From Bacteroidales bacterium (GTDB lineage: Bacteria > Bacteroidota > Bacteroidia > Bacteroidales > FEN-979): a DNA stretch of 64,000 nt. Positions 1 through 9,011 of the stretch are shown here, in pieces. Made by a program: the position numbers and the translations under genes. The notes below the pieces were generated by a model. It ran no database searches and had not been told where the DNA came from. It saw only the letters and a list, made by a program, of their open reading frames with translations. How positions within the stretch are numbered: position 1 is the first letter of the stretch; every line of letters starts with the position of its first letter. The DNA lies in assembly GCA_023229525.1 (NCBI GenBank), contig JALNZC010000010.1, positions 30,914 to 94,913 on the forward strand, given 5' to 3'.

Positions 1-2
1 CA

Positions 3-2342
3 TCAACTGCCAATAACCGGGATATCATGTTTCAATATGAAATTGGAGCAAAAAATATGGTTCAGCGGACCACTGGCACTTTCCATCTTACGGTGACCAA
101 TGGGGAGGAACTTGGTGGACTTTATTACGGAACAAAGCATTTAACCCCAAAAAAGCTCTATCTTGTTACTTCCAATGTTGTATTTGATACCTTAAAAATT
201 GATCCTGGTACTAAGATCCAGATAAGCGATGGAAAATCCATTTTTGTTTCCTCAAAAATAATATGCAATGGGAAACCAGATTCCATGATTGTTTTTACAC
301 AAAACGGATCTGGGTACTGGCTTCAAATTAAAAATGTCAGTAGTAGTTCACAAAAAATGCAATATTGTATTTTTGAATATTTTAGCTCGTCAGGCTCTTC
401 CTTTCCTCGTCATTTTGATGGTTTTACAATAGAAAATTCCATTTTTCGCTATGGTATACTATATTTTTCCTATCTCCTAAGCGCTGATAGCCTAACAAGT
501 TGCCTCTTAACCAAAAATTTTGTTGATTTTAGTTTTGTGGGATTTGGGTCTGTTAACACTTTCCAAAATAACATTGTTTCCGGAAATATAAATTATCAAC
601 ACCCTAGTCAAACCTTCTTAACATATTTTGGATCAACCGGATTTAAGAATAATTCAATTTTTGGAAATACAGTCTATAATTATTCAGGGCCGCAAGGTTG
701 GGGCATCTATAAACTCTCCCCCAACTATTGGGGAACGGATGACAGTTTAACCATCGAACATTCGATTTTGGATTTTTTTGAAAATTCCAATTATGCAATA
801 GTTGACGGATCGGATAGCGCTCAAACTGCACCCTCTCCTCTTTGTCATGGTCATATATGGAAAATCCTCATTGACAGTATAGAGGTGAACAAATACGACA
901 ACCCTTACAATTCACAAAACGGTTTAGGAATCGTCGGTCCTGGCCGCCATCGTTTTGATGTTTATTTCAATCGTGCGATGGATATATCAGTCACTCCTTT
1001 TTTGACATTCGGAGTGCGGGAACCATATACACAAAGGGTAGTTGCTGATTCGGCAACATGGAACTCTGATTCGACCCGATGGACGGCATATCACAACATT
1101 GGTATCGAAACCGGAGATGGAATACAACGGGTAAGGGTTGAAGGCGCAAAAGACAATGAACATTTTGAAATTCCGATCGAGGATTCGCGGTTTGAGTTCG
1201 TAATCCAGGCGGCGGGTTCCGCTTCGATTGAATTTATGGCCACACCGGGGATCGGGAAGGTTTACCTGGAATGGAACCGTGCCGGGACGGAGGATGCGCT
1301 TGGCTATAACATGTACCGGTTTAATAACATTACCGATTCTACTTACACCACGCCGGTTCGCATCAATACCTCATTGATCACCGATACCTTGTTTGCCGAC
1401 TTCAATGTCATACCCGATACAACTTACCACTATTACTACAAGATCGTTGGCACCGACCTTGCCGAAAGCGACAGTAGCAAACGGGTTGTTGCCATTCCAT
1501 TTGCTGCAGCCAACGGCGATGCCAATGGCGACCTGGCAGTGAATGTGCTCGATATTACCACTGTGATCTCATACATGTTGAGCCAGAACCCGCAGCCTTT
1601 CTTATTCGATGCAGCGGATGTGAATGACGACCATGTGGTCAATATACTGGATGTGATCGGTATTGTAAACATCATCAATGGCAATAAGAAAGCCGGGGGC
1701 ATTAGATCGGGGATAAATCCGGATCCGGCCTATATTTACCTCGATACCAACTTCATCTCTTTCAGGAGCGAAGGCCAGGTGGCGGCATTACAATTTGAAC
1801 TAACAGGCCAAAACGCAGATCAAATACGACTTTTAATGAAACAACAGGGAATGGAATTTGCAACGGGTCTTGTGAAAGGTAAGCTTACCGGCATTATCTA
1901 CAATCTCGAAAACCGCACTCTTCCGGAAGGGTTGATCAAACTGATCGGAATCGAGGGCAAAAGTTCTCCGCTTGCCTGGGGAGAAGTCACAGCCGGAGAT
2001 GCTGAAGGCCATTTAGTCAATGTACTTAAAGATTTCAGGGAACCCATCGCCGATGAATTTCAACTGCAGGCATTCCCGAACCCGTTCAAAGAGAGCATCA
2101 CCATAAGTTATTCTCTTCCGGAACCATCGAGGATCATGATCAAAATAGTCAACCTGAACGGACAATCAATGTGCGTACTTTCATCAAATGACCAATCTTC
2201 CGGAACTCACCAATTGGAATGGAACGGACGAAACCAGATTGGCGATCCGATGCCCTCCGGCGCTTACCTCTGCAAAATGGAGGCGAAAAGCAAATCGGGA
2301 AGGACATTCAACAAGGAGATCAAGGTGATTTATGTTAAATGA
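3..2342 (+). CDS. T9SS-exported beta-helix/Fn3 protein with dockerin-like module (5' partial)
   Basis: The reading frame is open from the window edge, and the first ATG at 27 has no preceding stop, so the true N-terminus and signal peptide lie outside. Counting from that ATG, roughly residues 70-260 are a right-handed beta-helix-like region (repeated Asn-rich turns, NYWG motif). A fibronectin III-like stretch follows at about 395-490. At about 496-554 lie two calcium-loop segments (DANGDLAVNVLD and DVNDDHVVNILD) typical of a type I dockerin. The last ~90 residues (from FPNPF) are a T9SS type A sorting domain. This predicts a secreted or cell-surface protein that could dock to cohesins. The next two genes encode cohesin-like proteins in the same direction. 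The domain calls are by pattern recognition; the substrate is unknown. Confidence 0.85.
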   Translation, partial: STANNRDIMFQYEIGAKNMVQRTTGTFHLTVTNGEELGGLYYGTKHLTPKKLYLVTSNVVFDTLKIDPGTKIQISDGKSIFVSSKIICNGKPDSMIVFTQNGSGYWLQIKNVSSSSQKMQYCIFEYFSSSGSSFPRHFDGFTIENSIFRYGILYFSYLLSADSLTSCLLTKNFVDFSFVGFGSVNTFQNNIVSGNINYQHPSQTFLTYFGSTGFKNNSIFGNTVYNYSGPQGWGIYKLSPNYWGTDDSLTIEHSILDFFENSNYAIVDGSDSAQTAPSPLCHGHIWKILIDSIEVNKYDNPYNSQNGLGIVGPGRHRFDVYFNRAMDISVTPFLTFGVREPYTQRVVADSATWNSDSTRWTAYHNIGIETGDGIQRVRVEGAKDNEHFEIPIEDSRFEFVIQAAGSASIEFMATPGIGKVYLEWNRAGTEDALGYNMYRFNNITDSTYTTPVRINTSLITDTLFADFNVIPDTTYHYYYKIVGTDLAESDSSKRVVAIPFAAANGDANGDLAVNVLDITTVISYMLSQNPQPFLFDAADVNDDHVVNILDVIGIVNIINGNKKAGGIRSGINPDPAYIYLDTNFISFRSEGQVAALQFELTGQNADQIRLLMKQQGMEFATGLVKGKLTGIIYNLENRTLPEGLIKLIGIEGKSSPLAWGEVTAGDAEGHLVNVLKDFREPIADEFQLQAFPNPFKESITISYSLPEPSRIMIKIVNLNGQSMCVLSSNDQSSGTHQLEWNGRNQIGDPMPSGAYLCKMEAKSKSGRTFNKEIKVIYVK

Positions 2343-2382
2343 AACCGAAACTTAAATTGCGAAGCTATGACGAATACCCGAG

Positions 2383-2541
2383 AAATGAATATTGAATATT
2401 GATCAACGAATTTTGAATTTTGAATTTAAACCCGACAAATGAATATTGAATATTGATCAACGAATTTTGAATTTTGAATCTAAACCGAGAAATGAATATT
2501 GAATATTGATCAACGAATTTTGAATTTTGAACCTAAACCCT
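2383..2541. repeat. Three tandem copies of a 53-54 bp unit
   Basis: Copies start at about 2383, 2437 and 2490 and are nearly identical. Each unit is itself built from ~7-bp words (TTGAATA, TTGATCA, ACGAATT, TTGAATT). It lies between the dockerin and cohesin genes. The same words recur at 3461-3545, 9012-9110, 12362-12419 and 17264-17305, so this is one member of a window-wide family. There are no variable spacers, so it is not CRISPR. Confidence 0.9.
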
Positions 2542-2566
2542 GGAACCTGAACTTTTTACCTGAAAC

Positions 2567-3343
2567 ATGAAACCCCTCCTTTTAATACTTTTCGTACTTC
2601 TTGTTAAACTCTCGCTGTCGCAAAATATAATGATCATTCATGATGCCTTTGCACGGCCCGGAGATACGGTTACGTTGACGATCGACATTTCGAATACGGC
2701 GAAGTTCGTCTCTTTCCAGTTTGATCTCCAATTGCCTCAGGGTCTCTCTTATCTCGGTTATTCGCTGCGACTGAGCGATCGGAGTGTCAACCACGTTGCC
2801 ATCGGGAACATGGTTGGCGCCAATTCCCTGCGTATCTTTTCCTACTCTCCAAACAATGCAGCTTTCAAAGGTGGGAGCGGGATGGTGGTATCATTCAGCC
2901 TAGTGGTTGGAAATATCCGGGGCGAATTCCCACTAACGCTTGAAAATGGCATTATCGGAGATAGCCTGTCAACCAATATCCTGAACGGTGTCGAAAATGG
3001 AATCCTGTCGGTCTTCCCGATGGGGTTGAATGAACATGGAGAATACATGAATGACTCATTTGGATTGACTGTTATTCCAAATCCGTTCATCGATCATGCC
3101 CACGTTTCATTCACGCTTGCTGACTTTTCTGCTGTGACCATCATCCTATATGATCAGGATGGTAAAAAAGTAACTTCAACCGATGTTGGGAACTTCGGGA
3201 AAGAGAAACATACATTGGATCTCCCCAATGAAATGATGAAACAGCTTAAACCGGGAAAAATGTATTACATAGATATGTCGGTTAAACCTAAAACCGGAGC
3301 TTTTTGTAATATGGTGGTAAAAATTATACGAATTGAAAAATGA
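2567..3343 (+). CDS. Single-cohesin-like domain protein with T9SS tail
   Basis: A 258-residue protein. Residues 1-18 are a signal peptide ending LSLSQ. Residues ~25-150 resemble a cohesin fold: ARPGDTVTLTIDISN, then FVSFQFDLQLPQGL, and a closing IIGDSLSTNILNG strand pattern. The C-terminal ~85 residues (from VIPNPF) form a T9SS type A sorting domain. It would be exported through the Sec system and then T9SS and attached to, or released from, the cell surface. The same cohesin pattern is repeated three times in the next gene, and the preceding gene ends in a dockerin-like module, so the three may form one extracellular assembly. No catalytic domain is visible. The cohesin call rests on motif resemblance. 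Confidence 0.8.
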   Translation: MKPLLLILFVLLVKLSLSQNIMIIHDAFARPGDTVTLTIDISNTAKFVSFQFDLQLPQGLSYLGYSLRLSDRSVNHVAIGNMVGANSLRIFSYSPNNAAFKGGSGMVVSFSLVVGNIRGEFPLTLENGIIGDSLSTNILNGVENGILSVFPMGLNEHGEYMNDSFGLTVIPNPFIDHAHVSFTLADFSAVTIILYDQDGKKVTSTDVGNFGKEKHTLDLPNEMMKQLKPGKMYYIDMSVKPKTGAFCNMVVKIIRIEK

Positions 3344-3372
3344 AAACTATACATGATAAACCCAAATTAATC

Positions 3373-3396
3373 CCCCTTCTCCTTGAGGAGAAGGGG
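3373..3396. repeat. Palindromic repeat, core CTCCTTGAGGAG
   Basis: A perfect 24-bp palindrome (CCCCTTCTCCTT and its complement), followed by a G-rich tail GGATGGGGGATGAGG. The same core occurs at 23443-23462 (variant) and inside the type III methyltransferase gene at 58730-58751; GC-rich relatives lie at 12447-12585. It is a dispersed, probably mobile or recombinogenic, palindromic repeat family. Confidence 0.8.
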
Positions 3397-3460
3397 ATGG
3401 GGGATGAGGCGCTTCAGGGGAAGAAGGATAAGGTGCTTTAATGAACGGGGATGAGGTAAA

Positions 3461-3545
3461 TGGAATATCGAACATTGAACAAGGAACCTTGAACATGGAT
3501 TAAGGATTAATGAATATTGAACAACGGATGTTGAATTTTGAATTA
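3461..3545. repeat. Degenerate 7-8 bp period array
   Basis: Words of the type GAACATT, GAACAAG, GAACCTT, GAATATT, GAACAAC and GAATTTT follow each other up to the start of the next gene. It belongs to the same TTGAAxx word family as 2383-2541 and fills most of the gap between the two cohesin-like genes. Confidence 0.7.
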
Positions 3546-3556
3546 ATAGTTATTAT

Positions 3557-5992
3557 ATGAAAAATCTTGTTGATTACCGGAGATTGGTTGCAGTAATCGT
3601 TTTGATGATGATGATCACAGGTGGACTTCGTGCCGCAAATACGATGCAGATGGGTACTGTCTCCATCGGGCCAAACCAGAATTTCGCCATCCATGTCGAC
3701 ATCAGCAACAGCAATGCGTTTGTGGCGTTTCAATTTGACCTGCCCATTCCCACCGGGTTTTCGTATGTGACCGGTTCGGTTGCGCTCGAACCTGCCAGGG
3801 CGAACGGACACATGGTACAGGCAAGCATCATCGCGGGTAATGTATTGAGGGTGTTGGGGTTTTCGTTCAGCAATACCCCCTTCATTGGAACAACCGGATC
3901 GGTTGTCTCGTTTCAGTTGACTTCGGGAACGCTACCGGAAAGTTATCCGTTAACACTTACCGATCCTATAATTGGTGATGCCGGTTCCGTTAATATCCTT
4001 ACCGGTTCAACAGATGGAACTGTTACCCTATTGGCTCCTGATATCAACATCACTTCCACCCTGATCGATTTTATACGCACTCCCCTGGGATCGACCACCG
4101 ACATGTCACTTACCATTTATAATACCGGGAACCAACCGCTCAACGTGACCGGTATTTCGTTTACATCGCCCTATTTTTCAGTCGTGGGTTCTTCTGTGTT
4201 TTCCATCCCGGCAGGAGAGGATCATGATGTCCGGATCCGCTTTACATCATCGGTCAAAGGTGTTTATGATAAAAAGATCATCATCACGTGCAATGACCCT
4301 GATGAGGCAACCCAGCAGGTAGACCTTCATGCCATAGCCTATGCTGTTAATGAACTGCACACCGGCAACATGTTTACCTATTCGGGACATCAGGGTACGC
4401 TGACTTTCTCGGTCAACAACATGGAACCCTTTACCGGATTTCAATTTGACCTGGTTTTACCATCCTCATTGACTTACATGAACAATTCAGCAACTCTGAC
4501 GAGCCGGAAGACCAATCAAGTTGTTTCAGCCAGTACCATTCCCGGAAATATTTTGCGCGTCATTGCCTATTCCCCGAATGGTCAGGTATTCAACGGGGTC
4601 GATGGGAATGTTTTAAGCCTGGCCTTTGATGTAAATGGGATAGGTGGTTCCTATGGCTTGAACCTTCAAAACGTCATCATTGGCGATACCTTGGCACAAA
4701 ACTCTTTGTCTGATGCGTATAATGGGACCCTGACCATTGCCGCTTCCGATATATACAGCGATCCTCAGGTCAATTTCGGGAATGTACCGGTCACAGAGAC
4801 CGGGCATCAAACCCTGCGCATCTACAATTATGGGACGGATACCTTGAAAGTTGACCAGATCACTTTTACCAATCCATCATATACGTTGGGAACGGAATTA
4901 CCATTTTATGTTCTTGTGAACCAGTACATAGATGTCGTTATCAACTTTCATCAAACCACCAAAGGACAATCCAACGGCATCATGAAGGTTTTTTCCAACG
5001 ATCCGGATGAATATCCTTACAATATAAATCTCACAACCTATGCCTATATCCCAAATTATATTATCGTTCCGGATTTATCTGCAAAGTATATCGACACACT
5101 GACCGTACCCGTCAAAATAACCAACATGGAAGCGGTTGTTGGGTTTCAGGTTGATATAGATTTCCCCTCTTGCATGAGTTTTATTCAGAACTCGGCAGTC
5201 CTGGCTGCCAGGGCTCAGGGGTACATGTTGCAAGCTGAAAACATTACCGGAACAAAAATCAGGGTGATCGGATTCTCTCTTTCCCAGACCACTCTTATAG
5301 GAGATACCGGATCAGTGGTTAATCTGAAGTTCACCATTCGTGCAACAAACAATCAAACATCGGCAACTCTTATGCTTTCCAATGGGGTTTTAGGGAATGC
5401 CTCATCACAAAATATACTTTGGGGCATGATAAACGGGAACGTCAGTATAAATTCGCTACCTGTAACCGTAACAGTTAACGGCGCCGTCATCCCTGGTCAA
5501 CCCGAGTGCCACAATGCCACTCAGGTGATCACCGTAGCAGGTAATGGATCTACTTTTACAGTTCCAAACGGAGGCAGTACAACCATGATCGCCGGACAGA
5601 AAATCCGCTATCTACCGGGAACTAAGGTCAACTCTGGAGGTTATATGCACGGAACAATCACCACCAATAGTCAGTATTGCGGTATAAAAGCGCCTGTAAT
5701 TGATACGGTCAGATCTCCCGGTGACAAGAATGCAATAAATTCAGGTCAATCTTTTTTCAAAATCTATCCCAATCCCACGACGGGGGACTTCATTCTTGAG
5801 TTAAATGGAGATTTACCCTCAGATAAAGTTACCATTCATGTTTATGGAATGCAAGGAGAAAAGATGTTGTCCTCAATACTCTTTGGAGAACGCAAGTATG
5901 AGTTATCTCTGTCAGACAAACCAATAGGCGTTTATATTGTAAATGTAATTATTGACGGGAAGATTGGGACGGTAAAAATTGTAAAAAGATAG
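3557..5992 (+). CDS. Multi-cohesin-like and choice-of-anchor-type protein with T9SS tail
   Basis: An 811-residue protein with a signal peptide (residues 1-26, ending GLRAA). Three cohesin-like modules lie at roughly 30-150, 270-395 and 515-635. Each has a VxFQFDLxxPxxxxY strand and an IIGDxxSxNxL closing motif. Between them are two Ig-like repeats, about 155-262 and 400-505, of the choice-of-anchor D/ASPM-SPD-2 type (FGNVPVTETG, NTGNQPLNV). A short Cys-containing segment follows at 640-720, then a T9SS type A tail from IYPNPTTGDF. It looks like a non-catalytic scaffold with three docking modules, next to one dockerin-bearing protein and one single-cohesin protein. Whether dockerin binding really occurs is inference. 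Confidence 0.82.
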   Translation: MKNLVDYRRLVAVIVLMMMITGGLRAANTMQMGTVSIGPNQNFAIHVDISNSNAFVAFQFDLPIPTGFSYVTGSVALEPARANGHMVQASIIAGNVLRVLGFSFSNTPFIGTTGSVVSFQLTSGTLPESYPLTLTDPIIGDAGSVNILTGSTDGTVTLLAPDINITSTLIDFIRTPLGSTTDMSLTIYNTGNQPLNVTGISFTSPYFSVVGSSVFSIPAGEDHDVRIRFTSSVKGVYDKKIIITCNDPDEATQQVDLHAIAYAVNELHTGNMFTYSGHQGTLTFSVNNMEPFTGFQFDLVLPSSLTYMNNSATLTSRKTNQVVSASTIPGNILRVIAYSPNGQVFNGVDGNVLSLAFDVNGIGGSYGLNLQNVIIGDTLAQNSLSDAYNGTLTIAASDIYSDPQVNFGNVPVTETGHQTLRIYNYGTDTLKVDQITFTNPSYTLGTELPFYVLVNQYIDVVINFHQTTKGQSNGIMKVFSNDPDEYPYNINLTTYAYIPNYIIVPDLSAKYIDTLTVPVKITNMEAVVGFQVDIDFPSCMSFIQNSAVLAARAQGYMLQAENITGTKIRVIGFSLSQTTLIGDTGSVVNLKFTIRATNNQTSATLMLSNGVLGNASSQNILWGMINGNVSINSLPVTVTVNGAVIPGQPECHNATQVITVAGNGSTFTVPNGGSTTMIAGQKIRYLPGTKVNSGGYMHGTITTNSQYCGIKAPVIDTVRSPGDKNAINSGQSFFKIYPNPTTGDFILELNGDLPSDKVTIHVYGMQGEKMLSSILFGERKYELSLSDKPIGVYIVNVIIDGKIGTVKIVKR

Positions 5993-6046
5993 ATAGCTGT
6001 AAATCTGACTGCTACTTTATTCCAGGATCTTATTAATCATCTTTTT

Positions 6047-6358
6047 TCAGAAAAGCTCAATACAATTTTTCATAATGTGCAAAAGAAAATCGTCTCCTTT
6101 TTCGAAGTAATGGGTTGGATAAGGATGCGTTTCAATAATCGGATAACGGATATTGATTTTGCTGTAAAGATTCAGGTTTTCAAAAACGTTTTCAGAAAAT
6201 TGATCTGAAATCAGCAATAAATCAATGTCGGATCCTTCATGAAACGTATTCGATGCAAAAGAACCGAATAAATAAACATGTTCAAAAAAAAGTCCATGTT
6301 CACGACATTCCATTACAAATGCTCTTGCTGTTATTACTGCGTCTGACTGATCAACCAT
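6047..6358 (-). CDS. MNT-type nucleotidyltransferase domain protein
   Basis: A 103-residue protein with the minimal nucleotidyltransferase signature GSFASN...SDIDLL at about residues 32-48. Proteins of this family (MntA-like) usually act as antitoxins that nucleotidylate a HEPN toxin partner. The start at 6358 overlaps the end of a HEPN-like coding remnant (6334-6483), the standard HEPN-MNT gene order with overlap. Because the partner is truncated, this looks like a decaying toxin-antitoxin or defence pair. It converges with the preceding scaffold gene. Confidence 0.75.
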   Translation of the reverse strand: MVDQSDAVITARAFVMECREHGLFFEHVYLFGSFASNTFHEGSDIDLLLISDQFSENVFENLNLYSKINIRYPIIETHPYPTHYFEKGDDFLLHIMKNCIELF

Positions 6359-6483
6359 TTCCTTAATTCGTTACATTTTTCAATCATGTTTAATGTAAAA
6401 GCTTCGTTACAAAGCTTATAAATCTGTGAAATGTATTCCGGATAGCGGCCTTCCAGTTGAAACCGGTTAAGATTTAATAAAAA
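6334..6483 (-). pseudogene. C-terminal remnant of a HEPN domain gene
   Basis: The last ~48 codons read LNRFQLEGRYPEYISQIYKL and then a helical tail ending RKWLISQ, typical of the C-terminal helices of HEPN proteins encoded with MNT nucleotidyltransferases. The frame stays open to 6567, but the upstream residues (Pro/Ser-rich) do not look like HEPN, and the first helices are missing. The usual RX4-6H active motif is not intact (no His after RYPEY). I interpret it as a 5'-truncated, inactive partner of the adjacent MNT gene. Confidence 0.6.
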
Positions 6484-6618
6484 TCCGGCTACGGTCACAT
6501 TAGGACGGCTGGGAGGATTAAAGGGCGGTAAGGCCAGAGCAGAGAAGTTATCTCCCGAAAGTCGCAAGCAAATAGCGAAGATGGGCGCTATAAAAAGTGG
6601 GGGAAATCAAAATAATAG

Positions 6619-7227
6619 TTACAGTATAAAGTCTGCGTGTTCCTTAAGAAGAAGTTTAATTTGTGCCTGTCTCATCGCATCAAGATAAATCCATAATCCC
6701 TCTTTTCTTGCATATTTCATTGGTGATACAAAATCTGAGTCTCCTGCTATTAACACTATTTTGTCAACCGTTTTTTTAGTTGCCATCCACGCAATATCCA
6801 TTCCTATCTTCATGTCAACCCCCTTTTGTTTAAAATCGGGTCTTGGAGGAGCCGTCGGATTTGCAATGTCTATTTTCCATCCATCAAATGACAATTCGCC
6901 CAGTCGTAATGCTAATTGGTTCATTGTTTTTAAATCTTTATGAAAAGCATTTGATGCTATAAATACCGTACTTTGGCTAAAATCCATTTGCCCACCCCCT
7001 GGTCTTGTTTCTATTCCGCCATATGGTCTACAATCATAATAGAACGCTCTAAATAATACATCCTGTGAATTATGATCATATACAGTAGTAAGTGCATTAA
7101 TTCGCACCATAACATCATTTATATAGTCGTTAACCTGTGAGGCGCGTGGTTCGGCTCGATGAAGATAACAATATCTTTTTCTGAAAAACGCCCCATCAAA
7201 TAATATGGCAACTTTATAAATGTTCAT
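6619..7227 (-). CDS. NYN domain (LabA/DUF88-type, PIN-like) ribonuclease
   Basis: A 202-residue protein. The acidic residues expected of the NYN/PIN-like fold are visible: LFDGAFF near residue 10, a central DMKIGMDIAW segment near 140, and IAGDSDF near 160, together forming a likely metal site. The C-terminal WIYLDAMR...LKEHADFI is also usual for this family. It probably cleaves RNA; its target is unknown. It is divergent from nuoA and just downstream of the MNT/HEPN remnant on the other strand. Overall length matches stand-alone NYN proteins of about 200 residues. Confidence 0.82.
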   Translation of the reverse strand: MNIYKVAILFDGAFFRKRYCYLHRAEPRASQVNDYINDVMVRINALTTVYDHNSQDVLFRAFYYDCRPYGGIETRPGGGQMDFSQSTVFIASNAFHKDLKTMNQLALRLGELSFDGWKIDIANPTAPPRPDFKQKGVDMKIGMDIAWMATKKTVDKIVLIAGDSDFVSPMKYARKEGLWIYLDAMRQAQIKLLLKEHADFIL

Positions 7228-7427
7228 AAAAACTGGTTATGATAAAACGAGGACTGCCACGTATCCATTCTACATAGACCGCGGCAGTCATTTTTTTGCC
7301 GACCTATCGGCGTTCGGATTAAATATTTTAATGAGCAAATATAACTATTTTTTCTATAATGTCAAGGTTTTCTATAAAAAACATGCTTATTTTAATGTGA
7401 TTTTTTTCACGAAACTTAAAAAATGAT

Positions 7428-7435
7428 TATTTTTG
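7428..7435 (+). promoter_or_regulatory. Candidate -7 box (TATTTTTG) upstream of nuoA
   Basis: This matches the Bacteroidota sigma-ABfr -7 consensus TAnnTTTG and lies 28 bp before the nuoA ATG. No convincing -33 TTTG was found at the usual spacing, so this is a suggestion. The AT-rich 7228-7462 gap contains no credible gene. Confidence 0.4.
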
Positions 7436-7462
7436 TAAAGACTAATTCCAAATAATGGAATA

Positions 7463-7846
7463 ATGGAAAGAAACTTCATTCCATCGGACTATATTCCCGT
7501 ACTGGTTCAGTCAGTCGTGGCATCTGGATTTGTTATTGTAACGATGTTCCTTACCCACTTTATCGGCGGGAAGAGGAAAAAATTGCATACCCTGGGTAAA
7601 GATAAAAACTTTGAATGTGGTATCGAGGTCAAAGGAAATGCACGGTTTCCCTTTTCCGTAAAATATTTCCTGATAGCAATACTCTTTGTTCTTTTTGATG
7701 TGGAGATCATTTTTTTTTACCCCTGGGCTATAAACTTCAAGGATTCAGGATGGGAAGGATTCTGGCCGATGATCCTGTTCCTGGGATTTCTTCTCTTCGG
7801 ATTTTATTACATTTTCAGAAAGGGAGCGTTTAATTGGGAAGATTGA
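7463..7846 (+). CDS. nuoA: NADH-quinone oxidoreductase subunit A
   Basis: A 127-residue membrane subunit of the proton-pumping complex I. Three transmembrane helices are visible at about 12-34, 66-90 and 95-118. The family motif [13 protein letters not shown] (about 76-88) in the second helix carries conserved acidic residues, and KNFECGIE (about 48-55) is the loop near the quinone tunnel. It is the first gene of a complete nuoA-N set. It ends within 10 bp of the nuoB ATG, so the two are likely translationally coupled. Confidence 0.96.
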   Translation: MERNFIPSDYIPVLVQSVVASGFVIVTMFLTHFIGGKRKKLHTLGKDKNFECGIEVKGNARFPFSVKYFLIAILFVLFDVEIIFFYPWAINFKDSGWEGFWPMILFLGFLLFGFYYIFRKGAFNWED

Positions 7847-7854
7847 GATATAAA

Positions 7855-8415
7855 ATGCCAAAAGAACCAATAACATATAGTAAAGTTAACCCGCCGGATG
7901 GCTATCAGGCGCCCGGCTTGTTTGCCACAACCTTCGACAAGGTGATTGGCCTGGCCCGCAAGAACTCCATCTGGCCTTTACCGTTTGCAACCTCATGTTG
8001 CGGTATCGAATTTATGGCCACTATGGGCGCTCATTACGACCTTGGGCGGTTTGGTGCGGAACGGCTCAGTTTCAGTCCGCGCCAGGCCGACCTTTTAATG
8101 GTAATGGGGACCATTGCAAAAAAGATGGCGCCGGTGGTTCAGCAAGTCTATGCTCAAATGGCCGAACCGCGGTGGGTACTCGCTGTCGGGGCCTGTGCTT
8201 CAAGCGGCGGAATTTTCGACACCTACAGTGTGCTCCAGGGTATCGATCTTGTTGTGCCTGTGGATGTTTATGTTCCAGGGTGCCCGCCCCGGCCGGAACA
8301 GATCATCGAAGGATTCATGAAGATCCAGGATCTGGTAGGGAAAGAATCTTTACGACGACGATACTCTCAGGAATACAAGGATTTACTATCGCAATATGGG
8401 ATATTCTCACCATAG
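7855..8415 (+). CDS. nuoB: NADH-quinone oxidoreductase subunit B
   Basis: A 186-residue peripheral-arm subunit that holds the terminal [4Fe-4S] cluster N2 and passes electrons to quinone. The four ligand cysteines are visible: the adjacent pair in TSCCGIEF (residues 47-48), one in GACAS (about 114) and one in PGCPPRPE (about 143). I chose the ATG at 7855; a TTG at 7834 that overlaps nuoA is possible but would add only seven atypical residues. Length and motifs are normal for the family. Confidence 0.96.
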   Translation: MPKEPITYSKVNPPDGYQAPGLFATTFDKVIGLARKNSIWPLPFATSCCGIEFMATMGAHYDLGRFGAERLSFSPRQADLLMVMGTIAKKMAPVVQQVYAQMAEPRWVLAVGACASSGGIFDTYSVLQGIDLVVPVDVYVPGCPPRPEQIIEGFMKIQDLVGKESLRRRYSQEYKDLLSQYGIFSP

Positions 8416-8416
8416 G

Positions 8417-8489
8417 GTTGAGACGTATCGCGAAGAGACGCACTGCGGTGCGTCTCTTCGCGGTGCGTCTCTTCGCGGTGCGTCTCAAC
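8417..8489. repeat. Strong hairpin of 15-bp units in the nuoB-nuoC gap
   Basis: It begins two bases after the nuoB stop. CGCGAAGAGACGCAC (8429-8443) pairs perfectly with 8448-8462 across a TGCG loop. The right-arm unit GTGCGTCTCTTCGCG is then repeated once more, and the ends GTTGAGACG and CGTCTCAAC close an outer stem. The structure is intercistronic and would be transcribed. It differs in composition from the AT-rich heptad arrays elsewhere in the operon. Confidence 0.9.
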
Positions 8490-8513
8490 TCACCGAAACG
8501 GTTAAATAGCAAA

Positions 8514-9008
8514 ATGGAAAACACAACGATCATCGATAACCTATACAAAGAATTCGGCCGGGATATTTTTGAGGTCGACACGGCAACGGATATCCTGACC
8601 GTTACCGTTGCCAGCCCTGTATCCCATGAGGTGATCCGTTTCCTCAAGGAAAATCCATTGCTCCGCTTTAACTTCCTGACCACGTTATGTGGTATCCATT
8701 ATCCCGATCGCGGATTACCGCTTGGTGTTGTTTACCATCTGCACAATTTGACAGATAACAATCGCATCCGGATCAAAACATTTATTACCACAACCACTCC
8801 AAATCTCCCCTCTGTTACGGATCTTTTCTTTGCTGCCAATTGGATGGAACGTGAAACCTACGATTTTTACGGAATAATCTTTGAGGGGCATCCCAACCTG
8901 AAACGGATTTTAAATGTAGATTATATGGATTATTTCCCCATGAGGAAAGAATATCCACTGGAAGACCAAACGCGGAAAGACAAGGATGACAGGTACTTCG
9001 GAAGATGA
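8514..9008 (+). CDS. nuoC: NADH-quinone oxidoreductase subunit C
   Basis: A 164-residue peripheral-arm subunit (30 kDa-subunit family) with no cofactor. The diagnostic segment ANWMERETYDFYGIIFEGHP is at about 105-124, followed by RILNVDYMDYFPMRKEYPLE. It is encoded separately from nuoD, as in most Bacteroidota, rather than fused as NuoCD. The frame is open far upstream through the hairpin, but the ATG at 8514 gives the normal N-terminus. Confidence 0.95.
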   Translation: MENTTIIDNLYKEFGRDIFEVDTATDILTVTVASPVSHEVIRFLKENPLLRFNFLTTLCGIHYPDRGLPLGVVYHLHNLTDNNRIRIKTFITTTTPNLPSVTDLFFAANWMERETYDFYGIIFEGHPNLKRILNVDYMDYFPMRKEYPLEDQTRKDKDDRYFGR

Positions 9009-9011
9009 TGG

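Noticed and set aside
2383..2541. Possible CRISPR array because of three regularly spaced copies
   Set aside because: The units are contiguous and identical throughout, with no unique spacers and no cas genes in the window.
7220..7426. A 68-codon plus-strand frame upstream of nuoA
   Set aside because: AT-driven, Phe/Tyr/Lys-rich sequence with no motif; it overlaps the likely promoter.
8315..8683. Minus-strand frame with an RTAKRRTAKRR period
   Set aside because: It is the reverse translation of the nuoB-nuoC hairpin repeat and antisense to nuoC.
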